Positions 52,382-62,123 of a stretch of DNA of 64,000 nt are shown here, piece after piece. Source of the stretch: Clostridium pasteurianum (GTDB lineage: Bacteria > Bacillota > Clostridia > Clostridiales > Clostridiaceae); assembly GCF_001705235.1 (NCBI RefSeq), contig NZ_MCGV01000001.1, positions 2,666,001 through 2,730,000 on the forward strand. Direction: 5' to 3'. Both the position numbers and the translations under genes were made by a program. The first letter of the stretch is position 1. The number at the start of each line of letters is the position of its first letter. A model generated the notes under the pieces. The model worked only from the letters and a program-made list of their open reading frames with translations. It ran no database searches and was not told the origin of the DNA.

Positions 52382-52412
52382 AGGGGAAGCTGAAGTATGG
52401 CTTCCCTTTTTA
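52382..52412 (+). terminator. Terminator of the HTH-S24 gene
   Basis: GGGAAGC (52384-52390) pairs with GCTTCCC (52400-52406), followed by T5. Confidence 0.9.
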
Positions 52413-52450
52413 TGTTTTAAGAATATTTGATATTAGTGTAATATTAAAAT

Positions 52451-52867
52451 TTATATATCAAAATCCTCAGATTTGAGACTACTATAGTAGCGACCTTTTT
52501 TGGCTGTGAATTTTAATACACAATAATCAGGATCAGTCACACCTTGCTTATAGTACACGGTATCACCATCACGCCATAATTTTTCTTTAGCCTCTGGTGT
52601 TTCAATGACTTCTATTATTCCAACAAGGCTTACTCCTCTAAAAAAACGTCTATTAAAAAAGTATATACTTGCCTTGGGGTTTTCACGAAAATATTTTACT
52701 TTATTTGATGATGTATTTGTTGAAAACCAAAACGTTTTAATTCCTTCACGTTCACGCGGGGATAGCATTGCTTTACTGATGGGAAAACCTTCATTATCTA
52801 CATAACTAATAATTGTTATATTACTTTTATCAATCAGATTGCCAATTGTTTGCTCTGGATTTCTCAT
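52451..52867 (-). CDS. Pyridoxamine 5'-phosphate oxidase-fold protein (general stress protein-like)
   Basis: 138 residues. VDNEGFPISKAMLSPREREGIKTFWFSTNTSSNKVKYFRENPKASIYFFN is typical of the split-barrel flavin-binding family. Then RFFRGVSLVGIIEVIETPEAKEKLWRDG and YYKQGVTDPDYCVLKFTAKKGRYY. Probably binds FMN or F420-like cofactor; substrate unknown. GCAGGAGGT before ATG. Convergent with the HTH-S24 gene. Confidence 0.75.
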   Translation of the reverse strand: MRNPEQTIGNLIDKSNITIISYVDNEGFPISKAMLSPREREGIKTFWFSTNTSSNKVKYFRENPKASIYFFNRRFFRGVSLVGIIEVIETPEAKEKLWRDGDTVYYKQGVTDPDYCVLKFTAKKGRYYSSLKSEDFDI

Positions 52868-53036
52868 TATTTAAAATACCTCCTGCATAAATTTTCTTTT
52901 ATTTTACCAGAAATATATCCAGGTGTATATGAAATACTTTTGTGTATGTATAAATTTATATTAACTTTTTTATATAACATTAATTACATATATAAGCATA
53001 TATTTTATTGATATATTTATTCTCGGAGGGATTTTT

Positions 53037-56000
53037 ACGGATAAGAGTGATGCATTTTTAGGTTTATTTTTTAATGTCCCACAAAATGTGAAAGATAAGT
53101 TATTAACACTCAAAGCTATTGGTACAGCTCAAAATGTTGAAGTTGTGATAAAATTTGTGGATAACCCTGTTAATTTAAAGAATTCTGTGGATAAATTAGG
53201 AGGAACTTTTGAAGATTTAGGTTTTGGCTTCGGCATTGTAACAATATCAATAAACAATCTTGATAAATTGGGTAGCATACCTCAAATTCAATATATAGAA
53301 CTGCCCAAAAATCTTTATGCTGATTTTCTTCCTGCTAATGAAGCAAGCTGTGTTTTAAGTGCCTGGGATGTATATAAGCTTTCTGGTAAGGGAGTATTAG
53401 TTGGATTTATAGATTCAGGTATTGATTATACACATCAAGCTTTTATGAACAAAGATGGTACCAGCAGGATTCAGTATATATATGATTTAAGTTCTGGAGG
53501 CAAGGTATGGAATAATAATGATATAAATAGAGCAATTAAGTCTAATAACCCATTTTCAGTAGTGCCAGAAAGAGATGATTTGGGACATGGGACACATGTT
53601 GCGGGAATAGCCTGCGGAGGCGGAAATATAGACAGAAGACATTTTGGACCTGCTTATGAGAGCAGCATTGCAATGGTTAAAATGACAGGAGAGGGCAAGA
53701 CCGTTTATGGGAAAAGTACACAGCTTATGCGCGGGGTAAAATTTTTAGTAGATAGAGCCAATTCAATGAATGTACCTCTTGTAATAAACTTGAGTTTCAG
53801 TACTAATGATGGAGCTCATGATGGAACAAGTCTTCTTGAGCAGTATATAGAAAATATATGTCTACTTGAAAAAATAAATTTTGTAATTTCAGCTGGAAAT
53901 GAGGGAGATAGGGGACATCATGTGGGGTCAGAATTAAAGGATACTCAAACTATATCTATGAATATAAGTGAAGATGAGAAAATCATAACTCTTCAGATGT
54001 ACAAAAGTTTTACGGAGGATATAAGTATAGAAATTAAAAATCCAGCTAATGTGTCCACAGGGGTAATTAATATAAAAGAAGGTTACAGTAATGGGCGTAT
54101 ACAAAATGATAGGTATTTTATATATTACAGCGGTCCAAAACCCTTTAGCTTAAATGGTGAAATTTTAATAAGCCTTACATCTGACTCGGCTGCTCTTGTT
54201 TCAGGAATCTGGATGATAACTATAACTAAAAAATCTAAAACTAAGGGTGTTTATGATATATGGATGCCTATAGCAGAGGGGCTTAATCCAAAGACTAGAT
54301 TCTTAAGACCAAATGTTTATGATACTCTTGGTATTCCGGGAACAGTAAAGGATGCGGTGACGGTTGGAAGTTATAATCATGTTACAGGGACAATATCAAG
54401 TTTTTCAGGAAGAGGACGAGAAACAGGAAATCCCATAAAACCCGATGTGGTATCGCCGGGAGAAAATATAGAATCGTCAGTTCCTGGTGGAGGTTATGAT
54501 AGCCTTTCTGGAACATCAATGGCAGCACCTACTGTATCTGGTATTTGTGCGCTTTTAATGCAGTGGGGGATAGTTCTTAGAAACGATTTATACATGTATG
54601 GAGATAGACTAAAGTATTATTTGCTTAAGGGAGCAAAACGAAATAGGGAGGATGTTATTTACCCTGATCCAACTTTTGGCTATGGTGCAGTGTGCTTAAA
54701 CGATACTCTAAGCTTAATTATCACAAGAAATAAAAAGCTTTTAAGGCAGACTCAAAAGTCATGCGAAAATATATATTTTAAAGAAGATTACATGAACATG
54801 ACAGTTGAAGCAGACAGCGATATTATTAATGCTATTTCAAAATTAGACTATGCTTGTGCATTTCCTATAGGAAACAATTACTATATTGTGAGCGTACAGG
54901 GAAATAGGCAGGAGGATCTTTTAAAGGCTGTTCCTCAAATACTTTATGTTGAGATGCCAGCAATTTATACTCAGTGTGCTTTATCACCGCTTGATACTGC
55001 GAATATCAATAAATTTCATGATAATCCGTATTTGACACTTACAGGCAGGGGAGTTATTGCAGGTATTATAGATACAGGTATAGATTATTTAAACAGCGAG
55101 TTTATGTATGAGGACAATACAACCAGAATTATGACTATATGGGATCAAACTGGAGTGTATGATCCAAAGAATAAAGAAATAAGTCATGGACATGAATATT
55201 CATCAACAGAGATAAATGAGGCAATTGCCCTAAGTAAAAATAAAGGGGACCCATACAGCAAGGTGAATTCTAGGGATGAAGATGGTCATGGTACGAAGGT
55301 CGCCAGCATAATAGGAGGACGTGGTAAATACGTAGGAGCGGCACCGGATTGTACTTTTGCGGTAGTTAAGCTTGCGAAAGCAAAAAAGATTTCGCTTAAC
55401 CGCTATGGAATAATGGATACTCCAAAGTGCTTTACTACTACCAGTGTAGCTATAATTCAAGCAATAAAATATTTGTTTGATTATGCTCATAAGGTTAATA
55501 TGCCAATAGTCATCTATATTCCATTAGGAACAAATGAGGGTGGTCACGATGGACATTCACTTGTGGAAAGGTATATAGATCAGATTTCAAGGATAAGAGG
55601 AGTTGCAGTGGTATGTGGTACTGGCAATGAGGGCGATACTAATACTCATACTTCGGGAATATTTAAAAGTACAAATGATGTAAATGTGATTGAATTTAAA
55701 TCGGGACAGAATCAAAAGAATCTCCCTATGAATATATGGTTTAACAAGCCGGATAGGGTTTCCCTGAGCTTAACTTCTCCTTCTGGTGAAATCATAGACA
55801 AGATTCCTGTTAAATACAAGGGTCAATATACTACAAAACTGGTTTATGAAGAAAGTACGGTTTATGTGAAATACAATTTTCCAGAGGAACTTACGGGGGA
55901 CGAACTTATAAGCGTATATATACAGGATATAAAACCAGGCGTATGGAAGCTCACTTTAACTGGTGAATATATATCTAATGGACAATACAATGCTTGGATG

Positions 56001-56522
56001 CCTCAAAGGGCTCTTTTGGAAGAAGGAACGGAATTTTTAAATCCTTCTCAGTATATAACTCTTACGGTACCCGCAACCAGTGAAAGCGCAATAGTATGTA
56101 GTTACTATAATCAGGATAACAATACTTTAATAGCAAGCTCTGGTAGAGGTTATACGAGGGATGATAGAATAGCGCCTATAGTGGGAGCAGGAGGATATGA
56201 GGTACCTACTGTAGGAAATAATGGAGAGACTGCAACAATGACAGGGAGCAGCCCAGCTTCAGCTGTTCTTGCAGGAGCAGTTATCTTAATGCTTCAATGG
56301 GGAATTGTTGACGGAAATGATAAAACAATGTATTCAACCAAAATAAAAACTTATATTATAAGGGGGGCGGCAAGGCGTGAAGGAGAGGTTTATCCTAATC
56401 GTGAAATTGGTTATGGTCTTCTTGACTTAAATGGTGTCTTTGAAAGAATGAGAAGTGAAAAGAAAAGCAGGGTTTTTGTAAGAGTGCCTAATGAGATAAA
56501 AAAATTTTTGGATAAAAAGTAG
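53037..56522 (+). CDS. Germination-specific Csp subtilase, two protease domains fused (CspBA-like)
   Basis: About 1161 residues. Two complete subtilisin-like domains. Numbering from the GTG at 53088, domain 1 has D109 (GFIDSGIDY), H167 (DDLGHGTHVAG), N271 and S477 (SGTSMAAP). Domain 2 has D662 (GIIDTGIDY), H734 (DEDGHGTKVAS), N847 and S1055 in an altered context (MTGSSPASA). Each is preceded by a pro-like region. Csp proteases activate pro-SleC during spore germination, and sleC follows directly. Start: CGGAGGG (53024-53030) lies 6 nt before an in-frame ACG at 53037, whereas GTG 53088 has no ribosome site; start codon uncertain. Confidence 0.85.
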   Translation, partial: TDKSDAFLGLFFNVPQNVKDKLLTLKAIGTAQNVEVVIKFVDNPVNLKNSVDKLGGTFEDLGFGFGIVTISINNLDKLGSIPQIQYIELPKNLYADFLPANEASCVLSAWDVYKLSGKGVLVGFIDSGIDYTHQAFMNKDGTSRIQYIYDLSSGGKVWNNNDINRAIKSNNPFSVVPERDDLGHGTHVAGIACGGGNIDRRHFGPAYESSIAMVKMTGEGKTVYGKSTQLMRGVKFLVDRANSMNVPLVINLSFSTNDGAHDGTSLLEQYIENICLLEKINFVISAGNEGDRGHHVGSELKDTQTISMNISEDEKIITLQMYKSFTEDISIEIKNPANVSTGVINIKEGYSNGRIQNDRYFIYYSGPKPFSLNGEILISLTSDSAALVSGIWMITITKKSKTKGVYDIWMPIAEGLNPKTRFLRPNVYDTLGIPGTVKDAVTVGSYNHVTGTISSFSGRGRETGNPIKPDVVSPGENIESSVPGGGYDSLSGTSMAAPTVSGICALLMQWGIVLRNDLYMYGDRLKYYLLKGAKRNREDVIYPDPTFGYGAVCLNDTLSLIITRNKKLLRQTQKSCENIYFKEDYMNMTVEADSDIINAISKLDYACAFPIGNNYYIVSVQGNRQEDLLKAVPQILYVEMPAIYTQCALSPLDTANINKFHDNPYLTLTGRGVIAGIIDTGIDYLNSEFMYEDNTTRIMTIWDQTGVYDPKNKEISHGHEYSSTEINEAIALSKNKGDPYSKVNSRDEDGHGTKVASIIGGRGKYVGAAPDCTFAVVKLAKAKKISLNRYGIMDTPKCFTTTSVAIIQAIKYLFDYAHKVNMPIVIYIPLGTNEGGHDGHSLVERYIDQISRIRGVAVVCGTGNEGDTNTHTSGIFKSTNDVNVIEFKSGQNQKNLPMNIWFNKPDRVSLSLTSPSGEIIDKIPVKYKGQYTTKLVYEESTVYVKYNFPEELTGDELISVYIQDIKPGVWKLTLTGEYISNGQYNAWMPQRALLEEGTEFLNPSQYITLTVPATSESAIVCSYYNQDNNTLIASSGRGYTRDDRIAPIVGAGGYEVPTVGNNGETATMTGSSPASAVLAGAVILMLQWGIVDGNDKTMYSTKIKTYIIRGAARREGEVYPNREIGYGLLDLNGVFERMRSEKKSRVFVRVPNEIKKFLDKK

Positions 56523-56588
56523 TAATAGAATCTACTGCATTTGAATATTAATGTATAATGAATAATTTTAATTAAGGATGGGTTTATT

Positions 56589-57917
56589 ATGGCAAAAGGT
56601 AGATTGCAAATGCAGGTTTTTAAGGGAGATGACTATATACCGGTAGAAAAATCAAAGGTTACCATAACTAAATCAAGTGGTACCGGCACTGGAAATGAAA
56701 AAAGCATAGTGGTTTCAACGGATAGTTCAGGTCTTACACAGGAAGTAGAGCTTGATACGCCGCCACTTGAATATTCAATGAATCCAACAAATCAAATTCC
56801 TTATGGTCTTTATGATGTAAGAGTTGAAGCTTCAGGTTTAAGCCCAAAGCTTATAAAAGGCTGTCAGGTAATGCCAAATAGTTTGGCAATGCAGGATTGT
56901 AATTTACCACCTGCTAGAGAAAGGCAGGAGGTTATTATAGAGATAAGGCCAAATGTGCTTGTTGGAAATTATCCTCGTAAAATACCGGAAGATCCAGAAA
57001 AGCCAATGGTACCGCCGCCTAGTGGCTTTGTTGTTTTGCCAGAACCTCAGGTGCCTCAATATATAGTTGTTCATGCGGGTCCTCCGGATGCAGCAGCACC
57101 AAATTATACAGTGAGATTTATTAATTATATAAAGAACGTAGCTTCATGTGAAATATTCTCAACTTGGCCTGAAAGCACCATAAGAGCTAATGTTTTATGT
57201 ATAGTTTCTTTCGTACTCAATAGAGTTTATACAGAATGGTATAGGGGAAAAGGAAAGGATTTTACCATAACAAATTCAACAGCTTTTGATCAAGCATTTA
57301 ATTATGGACGTAATATATATAAAAGTATAAGTAACGTAGTTGATGATGTATTTTCAACATACATTAAGCGTCCAGGTAGAAAACAGCCGCTTTTAACGCA
57401 ATTTTGTGATGGGAAAAATGTAAGCTGCCCTGGATGGCTAACTCAATGGGGAAGTAAGTACCTTGGCGATCAGGGGAAAAATGCGCCTCAAATTATTAGA
57501 AATTTTTATGGCTCTGATGTTCAATTTGCCACAGCTCAAAAGGTAAAAGGTATACCAATGTCGTATCCTGGATATGTTTTAAAAGTAGGTTCTACGGGAA
57601 ATCCAGTTAGAACTATTCAAACTTACCTAAATAGAATTTCTGTAGATTATCCTGCAATTCCTAAAGTTGCAGTAACCAGCATTTACAATGATGCAACTAG
57701 AAAATCTGTGTTGCAATTTCAAAAGATATTTAACATGCCACCTATAGGAAATGTGGACTATGCTACCTGGTATAGAATTTCAGACATATATGTTGCAGTA
57801 ACTAAGATAGGAGAACTGAGGGACGATTACACTGAAGATGAAGGAATATTTTTTCCACCTATAGCGTACACAGATAAGCCGGTTCCATATATTAATTATC
57901 CACAAAATTATATTTAA
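56589..57917 (+). CDS. sleC: Spore cortex-lytic enzyme, pro-SleC
   Basis: 442 residues, matching SleC length. N-terminal ~150 residues form the pro-region (beta-rich, GRLQMQVFKGDDYIPVEKSK; PPLEYSMNPTNQIPYGLYDVRVEA). Central catalytic domain: ENAP-like segment CIVSFVLNRVYTEWYRGKG, FDQAFNYGRNIYKSISNVVDDVF, LTQFCDGKNVSCPGWLTQWG. C-terminal peptidoglycan-binding domain: VLKVGSTGNPVRTIQTYLNRI ... ATRKSVLQFQKIFNMPPIGNVDYATW. Degrades cortex peptidoglycan after cleavage by Csp. AAGGATGGG before ATG. Confidence 0.93.
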   Translation: MAKGRLQMQVFKGDDYIPVEKSKVTITKSSGTGTGNEKSIVVSTDSSGLTQEVELDTPPLEYSMNPTNQIPYGLYDVRVEASGLSPKLIKGCQVMPNSLAMQDCNLPPARERQEVIIEIRPNVLVGNYPRKIPEDPEKPMVPPPSGFVVLPEPQVPQYIVVHAGPPDAAAPNYTVRFINYIKNVASCEIFSTWPESTIRANVLCIVSFVLNRVYTEWYRGKGKDFTITNSTAFDQAFNYGRNIYKSISNVVDDVFSTYIKRPGRKQPLLTQFCDGKNVSCPGWLTQWGSKYLGDQGKNAPQIIRNFYGSDVQFATAQKVKGIPMSYPGYVLKVGSTGNPVRTIQTYLNRISVDYPAIPKVAVTSIYNDATRKSVLQFQKIFNMPPIGNVDYATWYRISDIYVAVTKIGELRDDYTEDEGIFFPPIAYTDKPVPYINYPQNYI

Positions 57918-58011
57918 TGCAATCTAATTAATAATTATTATTAACAAAAACGGATTTATATTGTATAATTATCATAGGAAATATATTTTTCTATGAAAGG
58001 GGAAAGAACGC

Positions 58012-59811
58012 ATGAAAGGAACGGTAGTAGGAACATGGGTAAAAACATGTAAAGGACTGTATGGAAAAGATGTAGTAGAAGATGCACTTGAAAAAGCTGG
58101 ATTCGGAAGAAAAAAGTTATTTTCTCCACTTGAAGATGTTGATGATAACAAGGTAAATAAATTCATTGAAAATATATCGAGTGCAGTTAAGGAAGATAAA
58201 GACATAATTTGGGAAAAAATAGGAGAGGATAATATAAATGCTTTCCATAAAAGTTTTCCCGCATTTTTTGAACATGAGAACTTATATTCGTTTTTTAAAT
58301 CTATGTTTGATGTGCATGTGGTTATGACCAAAAAGTTTCCAGGTGCCAAGCCTCCACTTATATTAATAAAACCAATATCTAATAGAGAGGCAATTTTTAC
58401 GTATAAATCCAAGAGAGGAATGTTTCCTTATTTAAAAGGACTCATAAAGGGAAGTGCTGACTTTTTCCATGAAAATCTTGGCATGAGTGAAGTTGAAAAA
58501 ACAAATGAAAGTGTTTCATATAAATTTACCTTTGATAAAGACATATATTATAGAAAGAGCTTCAAGGTAAATAAAATACTTTCTTTAGGATTTATAAAAA
58601 ATATTTCTGTTAAAATTGCAATATTTGTTTTTATTATTGCAGCAATTACTTCAGTGCCAATACTTGGAGTAAATAATTTAGTAAAAGCATTAATTTGTGC
58701 AGTGATACCAGCGGCAGCATCATTTATAGCATCAGAACTATTAATGAGACCTTTAAATACTATAAAGAAAGAAATATCATCATTAAAAAGTAATGAATTT
58801 TCAGAGGATGGAACTATAGAAACTTCAGATTTTTGGGAAGAAATTTATAATGAATTAAAAGAATACAGAAAAAATTTAATCAAAGATTTTGTTGGCTTTA
58901 AAGGCCTTACTGATGAAATGGGTACTTTTGTTCAAAGCATAAATGTTATAACCAAGGATATGGACAGTACTTCAAAGGAAATATCTGAGGTAGTTGAACA
59001 GGTTGCCGACGGTGCTGTAAGTCAAGCTGATAACACTCAAAGCAGTGTAACAGTACTTAACGACAATATAAATTCTTTAAAACGTGTAGTTGATATAGAA
59101 AACCAAAATAAAGTTCAACTTGAAGACACAATAAGCAAAATAAATAACAGTTATGAAAGTGTAAATACAACAAGTGGAAATATAACAAATAGTATAAATG
59201 AGTTTAAAGAGGTCAAGGATAAGGGCGTAGAGCTTTCTAATCAGGCTAAGGACATAACTAGTATAGTTTCAATGGTTTCGGAGATTTCAGAGCAAACTAA
59301 TTTGCTTGCATTAAATGCCTCAATCGAAGCAGCACGTGCTGGAGAAGCTGGCAAGGGATTTTCAGTTGTTGCTGAGGAAGTAAAAAAATTAGCTGAGCAG
59401 ACTAAAAATGCTGTTCAAAGTATAAATACTAATCTTGAGCAATTTGTAGTAAATATAAATGACCTTGTAATGAGAATAGAGACTCAGTACGGAGTTTTAG
59501 AGGGTGAAATATCAAATTTAAGCAGTGTAAGAAATTTAAGTCGTGATGCAAATGCTTCAGCAAAGGTTGTTTCTGATGCTATGATAAAAACTGTTGAGGA
59601 ATTAAACAGAGAAGCTGAATCAATATCACAAGTATACAACAAGATGGAAACACTAGCTTCCATCGCAGAGGAAAATTCCGCTTCATCTGAAGAAGTAAGT
59701 GCCAGCGTAACTAGTTATACTGGTGAAATAGAAGATTTAACAAAGAAGATAAGGGAATTTGAAAAGATTGCAGAGAACTTCAGGACGGATTTGAATAAGT
59801 ATAAGATATAA
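58012..59811 (+). CDS. Methyl-accepting chemotaxis protein with H-NOX oxygen/NO sensor
   Basis: 599 residues. N-terminal H-NOX (heme-NO/O2-binding) domain, residues 1-185: [17 protein letters not shown], proximal heme ligand H102 (DVHVVMT), GAKPP and the heme-carboxylate motif Y131-x-S-x-R135. Y140 occupies the distal-pocket position that stabilises bound O2 in Thermoanaerobacter H-NOX. Two adjacent TM helices (about 200-245), HAMP-like linker, and MCP signalling domain with [24 protein letters not shown]. Senses O2 or NO and signals to CheA. GAAAGGGGA before ATG. Confidence 0.92.
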   Translation: MKGTVVGTWVKTCKGLYGKDVVEDALEKAGFGRKKLFSPLEDVDDNKVNKFIENISSAVKEDKDIIWEKIGEDNINAFHKSFPAFFEHENLYSFFKSMFDVHVVMTKKFPGAKPPLILIKPISNREAIFTYKSKRGMFPYLKGLIKGSADFFHENLGMSEVEKTNESVSYKFTFDKDIYYRKSFKVNKILSLGFIKNISVKIAIFVFIIAAITSVPILGVNNLVKALICAVIPAAASFIASELLMRPLNTIKKEISSLKSNEFSEDGTIETSDFWEEIYNELKEYRKNLIKDFVGFKGLTDEMGTFVQSINVITKDMDSTSKEISEVVEQVADGAVSQADNTQSSVTVLNDNINSLKRVVDIENQNKVQLEDTISKINNSYESVNTTSGNITNSINEFKEVKDKGVELSNQAKDITSIVSMVSEISEQTNLLALNASIEAARAGEAGKGFSVVAEEVKKLAEQTKNAVQSINTNLEQFVVNINDLVMRIETQYGVLEGEISNLSSVRNLSRDANASAKVVSDAMIKTVEELNREAESISQVYNKMETLASIAEENSASSEEVSASVTSYTGEIEDLTKKIREFEKIAENFRTDLNKYKI

Positions 59812-59835
59812 TATAACAATATATAGATATCGGAC

Positions 59836-59876
59836 AAAGGCATCAATGATAATAAATAAAATCATTGGTGCCTTTT
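59836..59876 (+). terminator. Terminator of the H-NOX chemoreceptor gene
   Basis: AAAGGCATCAATGAT (59836-59850) pairs with ATCATTGGTGCCTTT (59861-59875). The remaining bases to 60103 are AT-rich with no gene; the promoter of the next gene is expected there. Confidence 0.85.
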
Positions 59877-60103
59877 GCTATAATAAATATCAGCAATGCT
59901 TCAAAAATACATAAGTATTTCAATAAAATTAGTAATAAATAAATTTTTATGAAGTACATACAATATTTTGTAAACTTTATGTTAAATATTCTCATATAGT
60001 ATAAAACATGTTATTACTATAAGCGATAAAGCTAAAGAAGTGTTTGGTTTAGCTTATCAAAATTTTTTAGAAGTATAAATTTATTATATGAGAGGTTAAT
60101 AAT

Positions 60104-60982
60104 ATGAAAAAAAATTTTTTGAAATCATTAGTTGCACTAGTTGCATCAGCTACATTTTTAGCAAATACGTCTGTCTTAGCAGATAATTCAGTATATGCAA
60201 AAAACATATCTAGTAATAAATCTTATAATGTCACTCAGCTAGCAAAATCAAAAGCAGGGACAACTATTCCAAGGTCTACTCTTGAAAAATGGGGATTAGG
60301 AGAATATGAAAGTGAACATATATCTAATAATAAACCATATTCTTGGTATATTGATCAAGGAAATACAGGTGCTTACTCAAATAATAACTGCGGTCCATCA
60401 AGTACCACAATGGCTTTAAAATGGTATAACAGTAATTTTTCAAAAACAGCTGAAGATGCAAGAAATACTTATCTTGAAGGTGGTGGATGGTGGAGAACCA
60501 CTGATGTAACAAATTATCTTAGTTTAAATAATGCTAAATATTCTGTGATAGAAAATAGTGGAGAAAATCTTTTAAAAAGTACATTAAAACGTGGGAATAT
60601 AGTTATATTATGTATAGATACAAGCTATCTTAGTTATAATGATAACCCACAACAAAGAGTGGGAAGATTTTATGATTACGAAGGAGGACATTTCATTGTT
60701 GTAAAAGGATACATAGTAGTGGATGGTAAGACATATTTTGAAACATATGATCCTAACAACTGGGATGAAACTTATAGTGATGGTCAGCCAAAAGGACAGG
60801 ACAGATATTATGCCGACAACGAGTTAATGAATGGTATAAGTAATTGGTGGAATTACTTAATAGTAGTTAACAACAATACTGCATCATCAAGAAACAGTTT
60901 TATTGAAAACAATAATATGATGCAAAATAAAGCTAATGCAGAGACAAGACTTAGCAAAATAAAAGTAGGATATGGTAAGTAG
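60104..60982 (+). CDS. Secreted C39-like cysteine peptidase
   Basis: 292 residues. Signal peptide KNFLKSLVALVASATFLANT. Peptidase_C39_2-like core: Cys in YSNNNCGPSSTTMALKWY (about residue 92), His in YEGGHFIVVKGYIVV, Asp in FETYDPNNWDE. The His-Asp spacing fits a papain-like fold. Exported, target unknown (could be a bacteriocin-like or wall protein). GAGAGG before ATG. Stands alone after the chemoreceptor. Confidence 0.8.
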   Translation: MKKNFLKSLVALVASATFLANTSVLADNSVYAKNISSNKSYNVTQLAKSKAGTTIPRSTLEKWGLGEYESEHISNNKPYSWYIDQGNTGAYSNNNCGPSSTTMALKWYNSNFSKTAEDARNTYLEGGGWWRTTDVTNYLSLNNAKYSVIENSGENLLKSTLKRGNIVILCIDTSYLSYNDNPQQRVGRFYDYEGGHFIVVKGYIVVDGKTYFETYDPNNWDETYSDGQPKGQDRYYADNELMNGISNWWNYLIVVNNNTASSRNSFIENNNMMQNKANAETRLSKIKVGYGK

Positions 60983-60990
60983 AAAAATTA

Positions 60991-61139
60991 TTGCATGAAG
61001 TTATAGAAGCAGCCCCCCCTATGAAGGGGTAAAACCATATTTTCTAATTGAAATTTTAGATGACAGAGAGTACCTAAGGCAAATTGTAAATGCTGCTTAC
61101 AAAGAACTGCCAGAAACAAAACCGAGAAAGAAGAAATAA
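60991..61139 (+). pseudogene. Frameshifted gene fragment at a C7 run
   Basis: Two frames join at a run of seven C (61012-61018). Before it the frame reads LHEVIEAAPP; after a 1-nt shift it reads YEGVKPYFLIEILDD and then REYLRQIVNAAYKELPETK, stopping at 61137-61139. Together they look like about 48 residues of the C-terminus of some protein, with no start or ribosome site. A sequencing error at the homopolymer is possible, but the missing 5' part suggests a true remnant. Family not recognised. Confidence 0.45.
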
Positions 61140-61210
61140 TTAGTTCAAAGTAACAGTTTTATTTTGCCATAGGTAAACTTCTCACCTGATAAGTATATCA
61201 ACATTTTATT

Positions 61211-62107
61211 TTAGCAATTCCTCAAATCAAATTCCGGTATAAAGCTTTCAGAGTTTGTTCCGGAATCTTGTATAAATCCATTCTCTATGCCTATAGATAA
61301 ACTGTAATCTATGAGTGCATCATAATGCTTTGGATTTAAAGGTTTGTTTATTTCAGGATATTCTTTAGCATTAAAAGTAGGAGTGTATTGGTTCATTATG
61401 CTTACGTAAACTGAATTACCGAAAGTATTAAATATATAATCCATTACTTTTTTTGAATCAAATAAAAGCCCTGGCAGCATTAGATGCCTTATTATAACGC
61501 CCTTTTTAATTAAACCATTATAATCAAATTTAGGCTCACCAACCTGTCTTACCATTTCCCTTATTGCAGTTGAAGCTACCTTAAAATAATTTGGAGCTTT
61601 TGAGTATTTTATTGCGTATTTGTCGTTAAAGTATTTAAGGTCAGGCAAATATACATCTATGTATCCATTTAAAAGTTTAAGGGTTTCTAGAGGTACGTAG
61701 CCATTTGAGTTATACAAAATTGGAAGACTAAGACCTTTTGATTTTGAAAGCTTAATGGCTTCTATTATTTGAGGTACATAATGGGTTGGAGTTACGAGAT
61801 TTATGTTGTTAGCACCTCGCTCTTGTTGCTCTAAGAATATTTCACTTAGCCTTTCTATGGAAACTTCTTTTCCAACGCCTTCCTGACTTATTTCGTGGTT
61901 CTGGCAGAAGACACATTTTAGAGTGCAGCCAGAAAAAAATATGGTTCCAGAGCCGTCTTTTCCTGAGATACATGGTTCCTCCCAATTGTGTAGGGAGACT
62001 CTTGCTATTTTTACGCTGCTGCCGGATTTACAAAAGCCCTTTTCGTTTTCTAATCTATTTATACTGCATTGTCTTGGACAGAGCTTGCAGTTTTCAAGCG
62101 GATTCAT
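61211..62107 (-). CDS. Radical SAM protein, PflA-like (COG1313 type)
   Basis: About 298 residues from ATG 62107; a GTG at 62119 is in frame but touches the AAGGAA site. First Cys-rich segment ENCKLCPRQCSINRLENEKG, then the radical SAM cluster motif SGCTLKCVFCQNHEIS (C-x3-C-x2-C). Later ILYNSNGYVPLETL and DVYLPDLKYF fit a PflA-type barrel. Related proteins activate glycyl-radical enzymes or modify unknown targets; no partner enzyme is seen. Its start lies 16 nt after the stop of the upstream YkvI-like gene. Confidence 0.8.
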   Translation of the reverse strand: MNPLENCKLCPRQCSINRLENEKGFCKSGSSVKIARVSLHNWEEPCISGKDGSGTIFFSGCTLKCVFCQNHEISQEGVGKEVSIERLSEIFLEQQERGANNINLVTPTHYVPQIIEAIKLSKSKGLSLPILYNSNGYVPLETLKLLNGYIDVYLPDLKYFNDKYAIKYSKAPNYFKVASTAIREMVRQVGEPKFDYNGLIKKGVIIRHLMLPGLLFDSKKVMDYIFNTFGNSVYVSIMNQYTPTFNAKEYPEINKPLNPKHYDALIDYSLSIGIENGFIQDSGTNSESFIPEFDLRNC

Positions 62108-62123
62108 TTTTTTAAGCACTTCC

